Counted from the stretch's first letter, positions 11,200-21,454 are shown. The stretch is 64,000 nucleotides of DNA from Enchytraeus crypticus (GCA_905160935.1 CAJHZI010000449.1:134501-198500); one strand, 5' to 3'. The notes: generated from the sequence alone by a model not told the origin. Numbers and translations: made by a program.

Positions 11200-11525
11200 A
11201 ATTTAATTGTGGTAGTATTGTTGTAATTAAAACAGAGTTCAATCCTAAGCAATCGATTTAATTTACGACAATTGATTAATTAATTAATTTTAAAAGATAA
11301 CTAAATTCAAACGAAATTGAAGCTCTTCATTGCTTCTTTCAACATTAATTATTTTTACTTTGAAGCTGTAGTTGTAGAAGTAGTAGTACATATGTTTATT
11401 TAGAAGTCTTCAAACTGTAGCTGTTTCTGTGAATAACCTTTAAGAATGAAGATGAAATCTTAGATAAATATTACGTAGCAAGCCTGTGATCATATAAAGT
11501 GAACTATACCGTTGAGTGCCCGGAT
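11200..11525. other. intergenic, nothing recognised
   Basis: AT-rich, no recurring repeat. Confidence 0.45.
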
Positions 11526-11529
11526 AGGG

Positions 11530-11570
11530 CTCCACATGAAAGACCTGTTAAGTGGCAGGTCCCTGCCTCT
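11530..11570 (-). repeat. SINE D 3' end fragment (tentative)
   Basis: CTGTTAAGTGGCAGGTCC resembles the minus-strand reading of the CCTGCCACTTGGCAG hairpin end seen at 62701-62735. The flanks do not match. Confidence 0.35.
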
Positions 11571-12065
11571 CTATGGTCTATTATATAATTGCTTTCGCCT
11601 GTATCCACTCTAGTTCATCAATTACCGCTAATTTTCGCTCGATTAATGGCTACATCTGGAGGGCATATGACTTGGGCATGATTCGCGCCAAACGGGCGTG
11701 GTTAAATAACCCAACCAGGTGCCTACGGGTTAACGCAGGCCCCTGGCGAGTACCGTGTCAACCGAGATATAAACTTACATATACTTCGAGGATATAACGG
11801 TAGAATCTTCTCGCATCTGTCTGTTTTAACCTCGCCTAGAACTGCTGTGTGCTCAGTAATAGAGGAACTGCCAGGCACACTTCGTGTCACAATGAACGAG
11901 CCGCTCACAAAGAAACTAGGGTTTCTTTGTGCTCAACCCTAATACATATGATCGTCGCCAGAGGACAGCATTATACCGTAATTACAATAGCGACTTATAG
12001 CGGGCACACGCTCTAACGGGAAATCAGTGATGCGATTAGAACCAGCCTAGGCTCCTGGTGAACGT
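11571..12065. other. intergenic, moderately GC-rich, with hairpin
   Basis: Composition is more balanced than the neighbourhood. It holds the hairpin at 11906-11931 and short frames without recognisable content. Confidence 0.4.
11906..11931. repeat. perfect 11-bp hairpin
   Basis: CACAAAGAAAC (11906-11916), TAGG loop, GTTTCTTTGTG (11921-11931): exact arms. No U-run follows and no gene ends here, so a terminator role is not indicated. Confidence 0.9.
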
Positions 12066-12069
12066 CTAA

Positions 12070-12814
12070 TGGGTATTTTTTGTGTGGATTAGAACTAGCA
12101 TAGACGCCTCGATAACTTCTAATGTTAATGTTAATTTAAATCTTTTCATTAATATGAAATCAACACTGCACAGATAAAAATTACAAGTTTTCAAAGTACA
12201 TAATATTTTGTAATTACATAATTTTGCGTCTGCAAACCTTAAACTCATATGTTGAAATCCCAGTATTTGATTAAAAATATCTCATAAACACTATTTTACC
12301 AGTCAATAAAGGGTATTAATTGACGGCCGACTTCTTGAGATCTTTTAGATTAAACGAGACGTGAAAACGTGCATCAATGAGACTTCTCTAAGTCTCAGTA
12401 AATTTTATTTATTTTTTTATGTTGTCTCACCAGTTTTTCTCAAACGGGTTGGACTATTGTTAAAACTAATGACTAAAAACCAGTGAATAAAAGCATGTTA
12501 TTGAGTTTTGAATTAAAAGCAAAAAACTAAAAGCTTATGACAAAAAGCTGGTGACTAAAAGCACATGGAAAGGTAGTTTTATATAATTGGCTCTTTTAGT
12601 AGAACAATTTTTCTAGAGACATTTCCATCAATTATCAGAGGTCAAAGCGTAACCTTTCTTCAAATATTGACCCCTGAGGTCGGTTGTCAATGGCAACGTA
12701 GTTGTTAGTGGCAACGGTTTCGTGTTTGTTTGCGCACAAGTGCAGCACAGATTGTAATTACGCGCTTGCAGGAGGAAGATTTTTCAAAGTTCTCATTAGT
12801 CATTTTTTCATATC
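12070..12814. other. intergenic, nothing recognised
   Basis: TGACTAAAAACCAGTG-like words recur at 12468-12565 (a loose repeat of GACTAAAAGC/GACAAAAAGC). TGACCCCTGAGGTCG at 12668 contains two nuclear-receptor-like half sites. Confidence 0.4.
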
Positions 12815-12910
12815 ACACAGGAGCTGTTGGAGCAGCTAATGCAGCAGCTTCAGTGCCGTAGCGCTACCTTACAGCAGCTGCTGAGGAAACTGCGACAATG
12901 ACAGCTGAGG
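12815..12910. promoter_or_regulatory. CAGCTG-rich cluster 1
   Basis: Dense AGCAGCT, CAGCAGCTGCTG and ACAGCTGAGG words. CAGCTG is a bHLH E-box; whether this is an enhancer or simply a GCA-rich repeat cannot be told. Confidence 0.3.
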
Positions 12911-13109
12911 GTTTAAAATTGTTTACTTGATTCAAAAAACATCCAAATATATCAGAGGATGACTACTATAGAGCCAAAGATTGCAGATCGTCATCGTTAC
13001 TTGGTAGTGTATTTTGAATGTAAATTTTAAAAACAAAATCTGACAGAACAACTCAGATAATAACAATCTTAAAGTAGGGGCCTACACTTACAATATTTAG
13101 CCAAAATAT

Positions 13110-13120
13110 TTTGTTTTATA

Positions 13121-13159
<39 letters not shown>

Positions 13160-13173
13160 TATATATATTATTT

Positions 13174-13228
<55 letters not shown>

Positions 13229-13373
13229 ATATATATATATACTCTCTCTTTGTCACAGCGACAGAGAGAGAGAGAGAGAAGAGAGATGAGAGAGAGAGAG
13301 AGAGAAGAGAGATGAGAGAGAGAGAGAGAAGAGAGATGAGAGATGAGAGAGAGAAGAAAGATGAGAGATGAGA

Positions 13374-13413
<40 letters not shown>

Positions 13414-13415
13414 CT
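13110..13415. repeat. (TA)n joined to (GA)n microsatellite
   Basis: TA runs from about 13117 to 13242, then from about 13250 GA runs interrupted by GAGATGAGAGA in a roughly 22-24-bp secondary period. Confidence 0.95.
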
Positions 13416-13499
13416 AACATGAGAGAAGAGAAGCAGCAGACATATTTAGAGAAAGGACAAAATTTACAGAGAGCGACAGCGCACTTGTTCTACAGACGC

Positions 13500-13620
13500 T
13501 CTTGATACTAACAGCTGCTACAGCTGCAGCAGCTGTTTGAGATTCGCCGTGGCGTCACTGGAAACAATGTCAGCTGTGCGAGCAAACAGCTGCTACCATG
13601 GCTTAGCTGCCAGAGCTGGG
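13500..13620. promoter_or_regulatory. CAGCTG-rich cluster 2
   Basis: Five CAGCTG hexamers in about 85 bp (ACAGCTGCTACAGCTGCAGC, AGCAGCTGTTTG, GTCAGCTGTG, ACAGCTGCTACC). Similar in wording to 12815-12910 and 15425-15470. Confidence 0.35.
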
Positions 13621-14117
13621 CTTTATGATAACTGGTAACTGAGAATAAAATATATCTTATAATTAGACTATACCTGGTTGAAGCCATGTATTGTTAAAAG
13701 TATTTAGTAATAAAAATGTTTCATGAATGAAATAAAGGTATGAGTTTTAATTCAAGACTCACTGTATCTAAACTTCTGACGGCTAATTTTAATTTTTGCA
13801 ACGTAAATAAAATCTCCGAAGATGTTTTAATGCATGTGATGCACATAATGATTGGTTTCATTTATTTGTATTTTTGCGCATTTATTTTTGCATTTGTTTT
13901 TAACTAAGTTTCATTTTGTTACCTTTTGAATTCCTTTTAGCTTCAAGTGCGAATAATTAATAAAATTAAGCGATAATAAATTCATAAAAAATATCGCCAA
14001 ATAATAATAAATAAAAGAGTAATTGTAAATAATAATAATAATAAATAATAAAGGGGAATAGCAATCAGAGTCTTTCATATGAACATTTGGCTCACTATAT
14101 AAATTATATTATCAGCG
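13621..14117. other. intergenic, nothing recognised
   Basis: AT-rich with short AATAATAAT runs near 14025. Confidence 0.45.
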
Positions 14118-14545
14118 GACAAAACTTTGATTTGGATCACGCTATTGTATGGATGTGAAACACGAACCTTAAGGAAGGAAGATATTAGAAAACTGGAGGC
14201 GTTGGAAATGTGGATTTGGAGAAGAATTGAGAGGATTAGCTGGACTCAAAAGGTTACAAATGAGGAAGTTCTGGAGAGAGTTGGCACAGATAGACAGTTG
14301 ATAGATGTATTAAGTAATAGGAAGAAGAGTTGGATAGGACACATTCTAAGGGGCGAAGGTCTATTAATAGAGGTCATAGAAGGTTGAATGGAAGGAATTA
14401 GAGGCAGGGGCAGACCGAGAGTAGGTACATTAGATGACTTAAAGACCCACTCATATGTGGAAATGAAGAGGAAGGCGGAAGACAGAGAAGAGTGGAGGCG
14501 CTATAAACCATGGACCTGCCAGTAGGCAGTGCACTAAGAGAGAGA
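14118..14545 (+). mobile_element. LINE E, 3' end of the pol gene
   Basis: Translation beginning KTLIWITLLYGCETRTLRKE and continuing through WIWRRIERISWTQKVTNEEV and RKKSWIGHILRGEGLL matches the C-terminal part of the 301-residue copy at 18981-19886. A stop at 14385-14387 interrupts the frame; beyond it the reading resumes as LDDLKTHSYVEMKRKAEDRE and WTCQ-stop. The copy ends with CTGCCAGTAGGCAG, GTGCACTAA and a short GAGAGAGA tail. It is 5'-truncated, lacks the reverse-transcriptase core and is a dead fragment. Confidence 0.85.
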
Positions 14546-15091
14546 TCAGCGGTCAAAAATATAAAGTCGTCGATAGATGTCACTGAGATATCTGTGCAGA
14601 ATTGACTTATTATTGCTAATGCTTTTTTGTTCAAATGTTGCTCACGGTTCTATGTGCAGATTTTGCAAGTACTTATTTAGTTGAATAGTCCAACCAAAAG
14701 CTTATATGTGGTTGCAGGAAAAATCGCTAAAACAGTAGGAAAGCATTCAAAATAACCTCAGAAATTAATCCATTTTCTTAATCAATAGCGTATTAAATCA
14801 TGGAATAAAAGTAATTACATGCATTTTGGAGATTATTTTGAGACCGTCTTCTTGGTTTGAATAACCTACGCTTTTGTATGTATAGTTCAAAGAGACTGTT
14901 TATATTGGTACTTTCATACTCAATTTATGGTAGTGCACAAGATCATGCTATCATTTATTATGAGTACCGCTGCAGAAATAGCACATTTTACTACTAAATA
15001 ATAGTACTATATTGTCATTTGCTTACCGTTACTGTAAATACTCTAGCTTATAGTGTTATTGGTGCTGTTAGGATGCTATTCTAGTTATTTG
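14546..15091. other. intergenic, nothing recognised
   Basis: AT-rich, no recurring repeat seen. Confidence 0.45.
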
Positions 15092-15161
15092 TTGTTACCG
15101 GTTAGGTTACATTTGTTGTTACCGGTTAGGTTACATTTGTTGTTACCGGTTAGGTTACATC
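15092..15161 (+). repeat. 24-bp tandem repeat, three copies
   Basis: Three near-identical units built on TTGTTACCGGTTAGGTTACA, ending two bases before a SINE A copy. Confidence 0.9.
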
Positions 15162-15163
15162 AC

Positions 15164-15292
15164 CAATGGCTGGAGCCAGTGGCGAAGTCGGTAAGATACT
15201 CGACCGCGGATCAGTATGTGCGGGGTTCAAATCCTGGGCTCGCCCGTCACTGACATCGCTTTCGAGTGAGGAAACTGACGTTAACCTTAGCT
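15164..15292 (+). repeat. SINE A copy (near consensus)
   Basis: All family blocks are present in order: TGGCTGGAGCCAGTGGCGA, GGTAAGATACTCGACCGCGG, ATCAGTATGTGCGGGGTTC, AAATCCTGGGCTCGCCCGTC, ACTGACATCGC, TTTCGAGTGAGGAAACTGAC, GTTAACC. GCGAAGTCGGT and ACTGACATCGC can pair like a long tRNA acceptor stem, and GGTTCAAATCC is a good Pol III B box. Confidence 0.9.
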
Positions 15293-15299
15293 TTACAAG

Positions 15300-15424
15300 C
15301 TTGATTTGGCACCGGTTTGGTTTCATTGCTGTTGCGTTACCCTCTACAATTTCCGTGGCTCCGCTGTTATACTTTCTGCTACGCTAGCTCGCTAACTGCT
15401 ATTGTTGCTGTTATAGGCGTTGTC
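15300..15424. other. intergenic
   Basis: No feature recognised. Confidence 0.4.
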
Positions 15425-15470
15425 TTTGATTCAGCAGCAGCTGAATAGCTGCTGCAGCTGCTGCTTAGCT
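15425..15470. promoter_or_regulatory. CAGCTG-rich cluster 3
   Basis: CAGCAGCAGCTGAATAGCTG and CTGCAGCTGCTG in 46 bp; partly self-complementary. Confidence 0.3.
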
Positions 15471-15635
15471 AGAATCTTATCTCTCGCTTCATCTCTGTCG
15501 CCAACGTCAGCGCACGTGTTGTTTGAACTTTGACCCCCGGGTTCTTCCACTGCTCCTGTAAGGTTTCTACAACGTTTAATATTCTCCTAATATACATGCG
15601 ATAGTGTTCTTTCAATATATTTGTGATACTATTGC

Positions 15636-15691
15636 ATCACAACGACGTCCCTGGCATCATCCTTGTGAGAGGAAACGGACGTTAAACCTTT
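15636..15691 (+). mobile_element. LINE C 3' end
   Basis: GACGTCCCTGGCATCATCCT, then GTGAGAGGAAACGGACG and TTAAACC, followed by TTATT-rich sequence. Same end as 17150-17202 and 28712-28757. Confidence 0.8.
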
Positions 15692-15775
15692 ATTTATTAT
15701 TCATTATTATTTATTTGTGATAATATTATTATTATTATTTATTTGTGGTTATACTGTGATTCTACTCCTCTTTTA
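15692..15775. repeat. (ATT)n-rich tail of LINE C copy
   Basis: TTATTTATTATTCATTATTA-type sequence directly behind the LINE end. Confidence 0.75.
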
Positions 15776-15968
15776 GACAGCCGTCCTTAAATAGATCATA
15801 TCCGATATTGTTTTTAGATGTTCTTTATATATTTTATAGACACTCCGCTATTGGGACGTTCAAAGAATTGAATAAATAGTAGGGAACTAACCTGTAGGGA
15901 CTGTTGCGGAAGCGGATTGTGGTAATAAAAGAAGAAAGAAAGGGTGGTCACGTGTCAAAGTCTTTCAC

Positions 15969-16015
15969 CATGAATTTGGTGAATAAAGAAAAAATCTTTA
16001 TTCGCCAAATTCATG
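15969..16015. repeat. 21-bp hairpin, one G-T pair
   Basis: Arms 15969-15989 and 15995-16015 (CATGAATTTGG... and its complement) with a five-A loop. The single mismatch would be a G-U pair in RNA. Confidence 0.95.
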
Positions 16016-16047
16016 GCAGTGTTGAAACACAATATTAATTTGGCGTA

Positions 16048-16074
16048 TTTCATACTAATCGATTTGGTATGAAA
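16048..16074. repeat. 8-bp hairpin
   Basis: TTTCATAC (16048-16055) and GTATGAAA (16067-16074) around an 11-base loop. Confidence 0.85.
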
Positions 16075-16115
16075 CTCAGAGGTTAAGAAGTATATTTTTA
16101 GGTTTCAGTCTTTTT

Positions 16116-16130
16116 GGTTCTAAAAGAACC
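16116..16130. repeat. 6-bp hairpin
   Basis: GGTTCT (16116-16121), AAA, AGAACC (16125-16130). Third hairpin within 160 bp. Confidence 0.8.
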
Positions 16131-16134
16131 TAAC

Positions 16135-16950
16135 AAATCCACAGTAACATTTGATTAAGTCTTCAAATTAATAACTAGAGTATTAGTCAAGTCAGAGGCA
16201 ACCCAATAGTGCAACATTACATTTCTCATTTCTTGTTATGATTTCAGAGATATCGAGCCTTCAAGTAGTAGCTGTTGAAAAGTCTTAAAAACCTAAAAGC
16301 TATTTTGTTTAAAAAGTGTATCTTTCAAAAACTCTGATTAAATCTGAATCTTCTTCAATTTTCAACGACACGACCAGTCAACTTCACAAAATTGTCATAG
16401 AATCAATACACCTACAACGTATGACTGCAAATTAAATCTAATAGACTGCAAATTCAAACTAATAGACTGCAAAGTCGTTTCAAAAATGTTGTGCTTTATT
16501 TTGTTTCGCGAACGTCACCGATTTATTTAAGCTTACTTTGCAAGTGTACAGTAAAGTATATATATATTTTTCTGCTAATTTTGAGTCCTCCAATCATATG
16601 GAATTCGGGCGACGAATGTGGCAACCTGTATGGACACACAAAAAGTAAATACCTTAATTTTATCATATATTAATATTTATAATGTTGCATTTGTTTGCAG
16701 TATTGTCTTTTTGGCCATGACGTATTACGTCAATAGTTTTTTCACTTGGGCTTTTAAGAAGCTTTACGTTGAAATGTTTATTCCATTGCAATAAGGAAAC
16801 TTGGGCTTAAACGTACAACAAAAAACTCTTTCCCTATTTCGACAAGTGTAAAAACAAAATAAGCATAATTGTAATTTTCATTCTTCTGATGCCAACCTCC
16901 TCAAAACTCAAAATACTCTCACTGCATTAGGTAGACACCCAATTTTCTTT
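16135..16950. other. intergenic, nothing recognised
   Basis: Short repeated words (ACTGCAAATT...AATAGACTGCAAA) near 16425-16475 only. Confidence 0.45.
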
Positions 16951-16952
16951 CT

Positions 16953-17202
16953 CCGCTCCTACTGTTTGGAACTCTCTGCTTCCTGATCTTCGCTCATGGT
17001 CTACTGTAGCCATTTGCACTTGTAGGCTGAAAACAAATCTCTTCCATTAATAGATTGACATTATCTTGCCTAACTGATTTTGATAACCGGACCTGCACTG
17101 AACATGTTTTTTCAGGTCGCTTGGGTGAATCGATTTGTATTGACACGTGATGAAGGGACGTCCCTGACATCATCCTTGTATTAGGAAACGGACGTTAAAC
17201 TA
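16953..17202 (+). mobile_element. LINE C, C-terminus of pol plus 3' UTR
   Basis: From 16955 the frame reads APTVWNSLLPDLRS, a short variable stretch and CRLKTNLFH before a stop (17045). This is the classic C-terminal signature of CR1/L2/Jockey-type LINE polyproteins (APxxWNSLPxxLR...FKxxLKTxLF). The 3' UTR follows: GGTGAATCGATTTGTATTGA, GGGACGTCCCTGACATCATC, TAGGAAACGGACGTTAAAC, then an (ATA/ATT)n tail from about 17198. This copy links the short 3' tails elsewhere in the window to a protein-coding LINE. Confidence 0.8.
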
Positions 17203-17330
17203 TAATAATAATAGTAATAATAATACTAGTAATAGTATTTATTTTTATTATTGCTATTATTTTTTATTTTTTATATTAATTTTTATTATTATTATTATTA
17301 TTACTCTTATAATTATTATTATTAGCAGTA
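17200..17330. repeat. (ATT)n/(ATA)n microsatellite
   Basis: Imperfect ATA then ATT runs, directly behind the LINE C end. Confidence 0.85.
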
Positions 17331-17334
17331 GGAG

Positions 17335-17725
17335 TATTCCTATTATTAACCTCATATCAATTAACCTTAGGCTACATCAATTTATTTGTTTCAAGTGTTC
17401 TTCTGGATAGAGCCGAGGTATAGGTTATACTGTTGTTTATTTTTAATGACGGCCTAGAATAATAAAATAAAAAAGATAAAATAATACTAAATATTTAATA
17501 GCAAATAAAATAGGAAATACAATTATCCAACGCCAACACGATTTAACAGTAGCCAATTGCAACATTGATATCAGACACAAGGCAGCACTTAAAATAGATA
17601 AATTGTTACAAGATAAGAGTTGACGCCAAGAGGCTCTTGAAAAGTCGAGTATATATAGCTAACAGTTTATTCATCACCTTTATCGAAATTGAATTTTATC
17701 ACCTCTTACGTCGAACACTTGATCT
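17335..17725. other. intergenic, nothing recognised
   Basis: AT-rich. ATCACCTCTTACGTCGAACA at 17698 may be a trace of SINE D. Confidence 0.4.
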
Positions 17726-17728
17726 TAT

Positions 17729-17935
17729 TTGCAGAAGCCACAACAAATAGAGTCTCGTGTTACTAATAATATCCTGAGACTACAGGAAGTTTGCCGGCAT
17801 CTACAAAGCGTGTCTACCACAATTCACGCTAAATTTGATCCTTACAATCACGAGGAGATATGGGTCTTCAGTGAGGCCCCGGGGGGCCGAGGAACAAATT
17901 ACTACTTCTTTAAATTAGAGTTGTGGACGCTTTGA
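17729..17935 (+). CDS. possible small ORF or terminal exon, unknown
   Basis: An open frame of 68 codons starts just downstream of a good acceptor-like sequence (CTTGATCTTATTTGCAG, ending 17733) and ends at TGA 17933-17935. The peptide includes NNILRLQEVCRHLQSV, which could form an amphipathic helix, and EEIWVFSEAPGGRG. No family is recognised. The only support is plausible composition plus the upstream AG, and a remnant of a dispersed repeat may overlap the acceptor. It may be chance. Confidence 0.22.
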   Translation: MQKPQQIESRVTNNILRLQEVCRHLQSVSTTIHAKFDPYNHEEIWVFSEAPGGRGTNYYFFKLELWTL

Positions 17936-17939
17936 TGTT

Positions 17940-18660
17940 GAGTTAACACGCTTGAATGATTCCTAAAAGTTTGCGTGATGTCGCTCTTCTCTTCTCGCTT
18001 GAGTGGTATTAGGTCCGCTTCAGAGAGAAAGCTTATAGTGCACTAACAACGATAGAGGTCGGCTAACGGGATTTTAGTTTATAAATACTATTTAGTGGCC
18101 ATTTTCACAACAAAAAATGATGTAAGAGATATCATAAACTTGCTACCCAGATGAACATGGGGGCATTCAAGAAAAGAGACCCAATCCATGTTTTTTTAAA
18201 CTATTTCGTTAGCTTGATGATAACATAATAGCAAAACTTCATGTAAAATTTTAGGAAATATAGTATATAAAAAAGTATAAATAAAAACATGGATACGATA
18301 TATTTAGTTTAACTAAGCATTATTATATATACTAACATAAATTATGTTTCCGTTACTAATAAATATTGGAAGTTATTTTGCGACAATTAAAACATAAATA
18401 ATTCAAAATGTTATCATACAATTTTCAATAAATACCGCTATTTTAGATAATAGAATGAAACTAAAGTGAAATGGTAATTAATTGAAACAATTATGACAGT
18501 GTGAATTCTATTGGAATATTTTTATAGTGATCCGCACGTGCTGTATTTCAGAATCTTCGTCTAATCAACTCTATTGCCCATTTTTGGATATTTGAATTTG
18601 TTTGTCATGTATTTCTCACAGAGAACTGGATCATCACTAAATTAAGTCTGACTGCTGCTT
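17940..18660. other. intergenic, nothing recognised
   Basis: AT-rich, no structure noticed. Confidence 0.45.
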
Positions 18661-18679
18661 TGGTTGGTCGGTCAGTTGA

Positions 18680-18760
18680 TCAACCACGGCGATGGTCGGG
18701 TTCGACGTCTTGAAGAGAAGCCCTTCGAGCTTCTGACCTTGACGTTAAACCCACTAAAAT
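18680..18760 (+). repeat. SINE B copy with tRNA-like B box
   Basis: GGTCGGGTTCGACGTCTTGA contains a B-box-like GGTTCGACGTC, followed by AGAGAAGCCCTTCGAGCTTC, TGACCTTGACGTTAAACCCA. This copy shows best that SINE B is tRNA-related. Confidence 0.65.
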
Positions 18761-18861
18761 TTTCTAATAATTCTTTCTAAATAGCAGCCTTTTTTACTTA
18801 ACATCTAGATGTTATAAGCCAATACGGAGTAGCCCTACTTAGCTTTAAAACCATGCAATTA

Positions 18862-18867
<6 letters not shown>

Positions 18868-18908
<41 letters not shown>

Positions 18909-19905
18909 GTGCACTGCCTACTGGCAGGTTCATGGTACATAACGCCTCCACTCTTCTCTGTCTTCCGTCTTCTTCTTCTTTTACACATATGAGTGGGTCT
19001 TTAAATCATCTAACATACCTAATCTCGGCCTGCTCCTGCCTCTTTCTCCTTCCATTCTACCTTCTATGACCTCTTTTAATAGACCTTCCCCCCTTAGAAT
19101 GTGTCCTATCCATCTCTTCTTCCTATTTCTTAATACATTTATCAACTGTCTATCTGTGTCAACTCTCTCCAGAACTTCCTCATTTGTAACTCTTTGAGTC
19201 CAGCTAATCCTCTCCATTCTTCTCCAAATCCACATTTCCAATGCCTCCAGTTTCTTATTATCTTCCTTCCTTAAGTTCCACGTTTCACATCCATGCAATA
19301 GCGTGGTCCAGACCAAAGTTTTCACTATCTTTATCTTTGTGTCTTTCTTTAGACTTTTTGTTAATAGTTCTTTTCTACTACCAAAGGCCGCGTTTGCTTG
19401 TGCAATCCTACTGCATATTTCAGTGTCATATTTCCCATCATCGGTTATAGTATGACCCAAATATTTGAAACTCCTTACCTGTTCCAATTTCGCACCATTT
19501 ATTGTGATATTAACTTCACCTTTATTATTGGACACTCTCATAACCTTGGTCTTTTTTATATTAATCTTTATGCCATATCTTAAAGCCGTATCATTCATCC
19601 TATCCATTATCTTCTGCAATCCAATCTCGGTGCCTGCTACCATGCCTTGGTCATCTGCAAAACTTCTTGTAATCAAGAAGTTTGTAACATCTTGTAACAA
19701 ATTCCCTCCTACTTTTATTCCTTCTTCAAAGTCTTCCATGACTTCCTCCAGCATTGCCTCAGCATAAATGTTAAACAGCAGCGGTGAAATGCTAAAACCT
19801 CGTCTTACTCCACGTCCTATTTCCCCTTCTTCTGAGTATTCTTGTTGGATTTTGATTACTGCTCTTTGATTCATGTACAAGTTCAAAATTAGTCTAATAC
19901 AATCT
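18868..19905 (-). mobile_element. LINE E: 5'-truncated non-LTR retrotransposon with FADD reverse transcriptase
   Basis: The minus-strand frame 18981-19886 encodes 301 residues, and the pattern continues a few residues upstream to about 19905. In order: NLYMNQRAVI, the RT motif region RGVRRGFSISPLLFNIYAEA (the usual RQG is RRG), RSFADDQGMVAG with the catalytic FADD (residues about 74-80), GIKINIKKTKVMRVS, FKYLGHTITDDG, the HGCETWNLRKED and MWIWRRMERISWTQRVTNEE blocks, and RKKRWIGHILRGEGLLKEVI. This is the fingers-less distal half of a non-LTR (endonuclease-reverse transcriptase type) polyprotein. The endonuclease and the 5' RT motifs are missing, so the copy is a normal 5'-truncated insertion. 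Its 3' end (plus-strand left edge) is GGACCTGCCAGTAGGCAG, TGCACTAAG and a (GA)n tail at 18870-18906. Clade is uncertain. Confidence 0.9.
18869..18908. repeat. (CT)n microsatellite = (GA)n tail of LINE E
   Basis: About 19 CT units abutting the 3' CTTAGTGCAC end of the LINE copy. Confidence 0.9.
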
Positions 19906-20095
19906 ATCTATATAAAAATAACACTATTTGCCCTAGAAAGTCAAAGATTAGTTAAATTGCACAAACTACCCCGGATCCGATATTTACTGAAATATACTCT
20001 TAGAACTTAGTCTGGATCGAAAAACTGCCATTTTAAACACCGTTTTATTGAAAAACTAATAATAATTATAGTAAGCACAAAAAATATTTGCTGAA
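19906..20095. other. intergenic
   Basis: No feature recognised. Confidence 0.4.
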
Positions 20096-20097
20096 AA

Positions 20098-20098
20098 G

Positions 20099-20185
<87 letters not shown>

Positions 20186-20211
20186 GAATGAGAAAGAGAG
20201 AGAGAGAGAGT
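20098..20211. repeat. (TA)n joined to (GA)n microsatellite
   Basis: TA to about 20147, then GA with a few GGGA/AATG interruptions. Confidence 0.95.
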
Positions 20212-20214
20212 TAA

Positions 20215-21385
20215 TTACTGGAGCGGTGTATCATGGCACTATTCAATGAAAGGTTAATCGTGTTTCTGTGGGAAACTGAAACAACATCAAAGACATAGAT
20301 GACACATCATAGGCTGGGAACGACCCTGTAGTTAATATAGAGGTCTGGTTAAGTCGCTCATGGTCCCTATGGGTGATTATATTTCTAGGAGGTTGAAGCA
20401 GGTGTACTGAGCACCTGCCTATCACACTGCTTGCGATACAGTTTCTAGGCTTTGAGTCACCTGCGACCCGGGGCTTCTCTTTAGTATATATTGACGGTAT
20501 TGAAGACAAAAAATATTCTAAAACTAACGCAAATGTTTCTCACACCACAGATGATGATGATTATGATGATGATGATTAAAGACATTACAGGTAGAGTTTG
20601 AGTTTCAGCCATGTTTTTTGTTTCAAGTTTACTAAAAATTAGATTTTAACTGTTGAGTCGCGAAATATTATTGTAAATTAAAATCTGGGATGGCAGCTAA
20701 TTCAAAGTCCTAAAATTGAGTTTAAGAATGAGTTTTCAATATGGATTAATACAAGCTGTAAAACTGCGCCTATAGCTTAATTGAGTTACAGTGAAATAAA
20801 TGTAAAAAGATTATAACGTGCCAATTGTTTATGATCCGTTATCTTCAGAATAAAATATCACGACTTAACAGTTGTAACTTAAAATTTATAGGTGAACTTT
20901 AACCAGATTAAATATTCTTGAAACTGTTTCAAAATAACATTTCACGACTTAATAGCTGTAATTTTACATTTTAATATGAACTTTAACCAAAGTAAATTCT
21001 TTTGAAACTCAATCACTATCAGTATTGTCTTTAAAAATCTTCATAAAAGGATTATAACGTAGCTGATATTTTCTGTTGGAAGCCCTGATTAAACTGTAAT
21101 AGTTACTCAGTGTTCTAAGCGATGTTCTGCATGATAGAACACTTCCTGGAGTGAATCAGTCCTACGTGTACAATAAACGTAAACCTTCACCAGGGGTCGC
21201 CACAGTCCACTGACCATCTACTTTATCATTTCATTTTATGAACCGTTATAAATAATAGTTACTATTTAATAATATTTGGTGATAAAAAAAACAGTCATTA
21301 TTTATCATTGATATCAATATTATCATGATTAGGACGATTGTTATGAGTATGATTATGACTATGATTTTTTATTATGATTATGATG
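20215..21385. other. intergenic, nothing recognised
   Basis: GATGATGATTATGATGATGA at 20550 and a GATTATGA-rich stretch at 21325-21385 are simple. TTCACGACTTAA(T/C)AGCTGTAA occurs twice (about 20858 and 20940), a partial direct repeat of roughly 80 bp. Confidence 0.45.
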
Positions 21386-21432
21386 ATGATGATTATTATT
21401 ATTATTATTATTATTATTATAAATATTATTTT
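21386..21432. repeat. (ATT)n microsatellite
   Basis: ATT run at the edge of repeat F copy 1. Confidence 0.85.
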
Positions 21433-21454
21433 TTTAAATATTATTTTTTAAAGT

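Noticed and set aside
11906..11931. Transcription terminator hairpin
   Set aside because: No U-tract follows, no gene ends nearby, and intrinsic terminators of this type are not used by Pol II.
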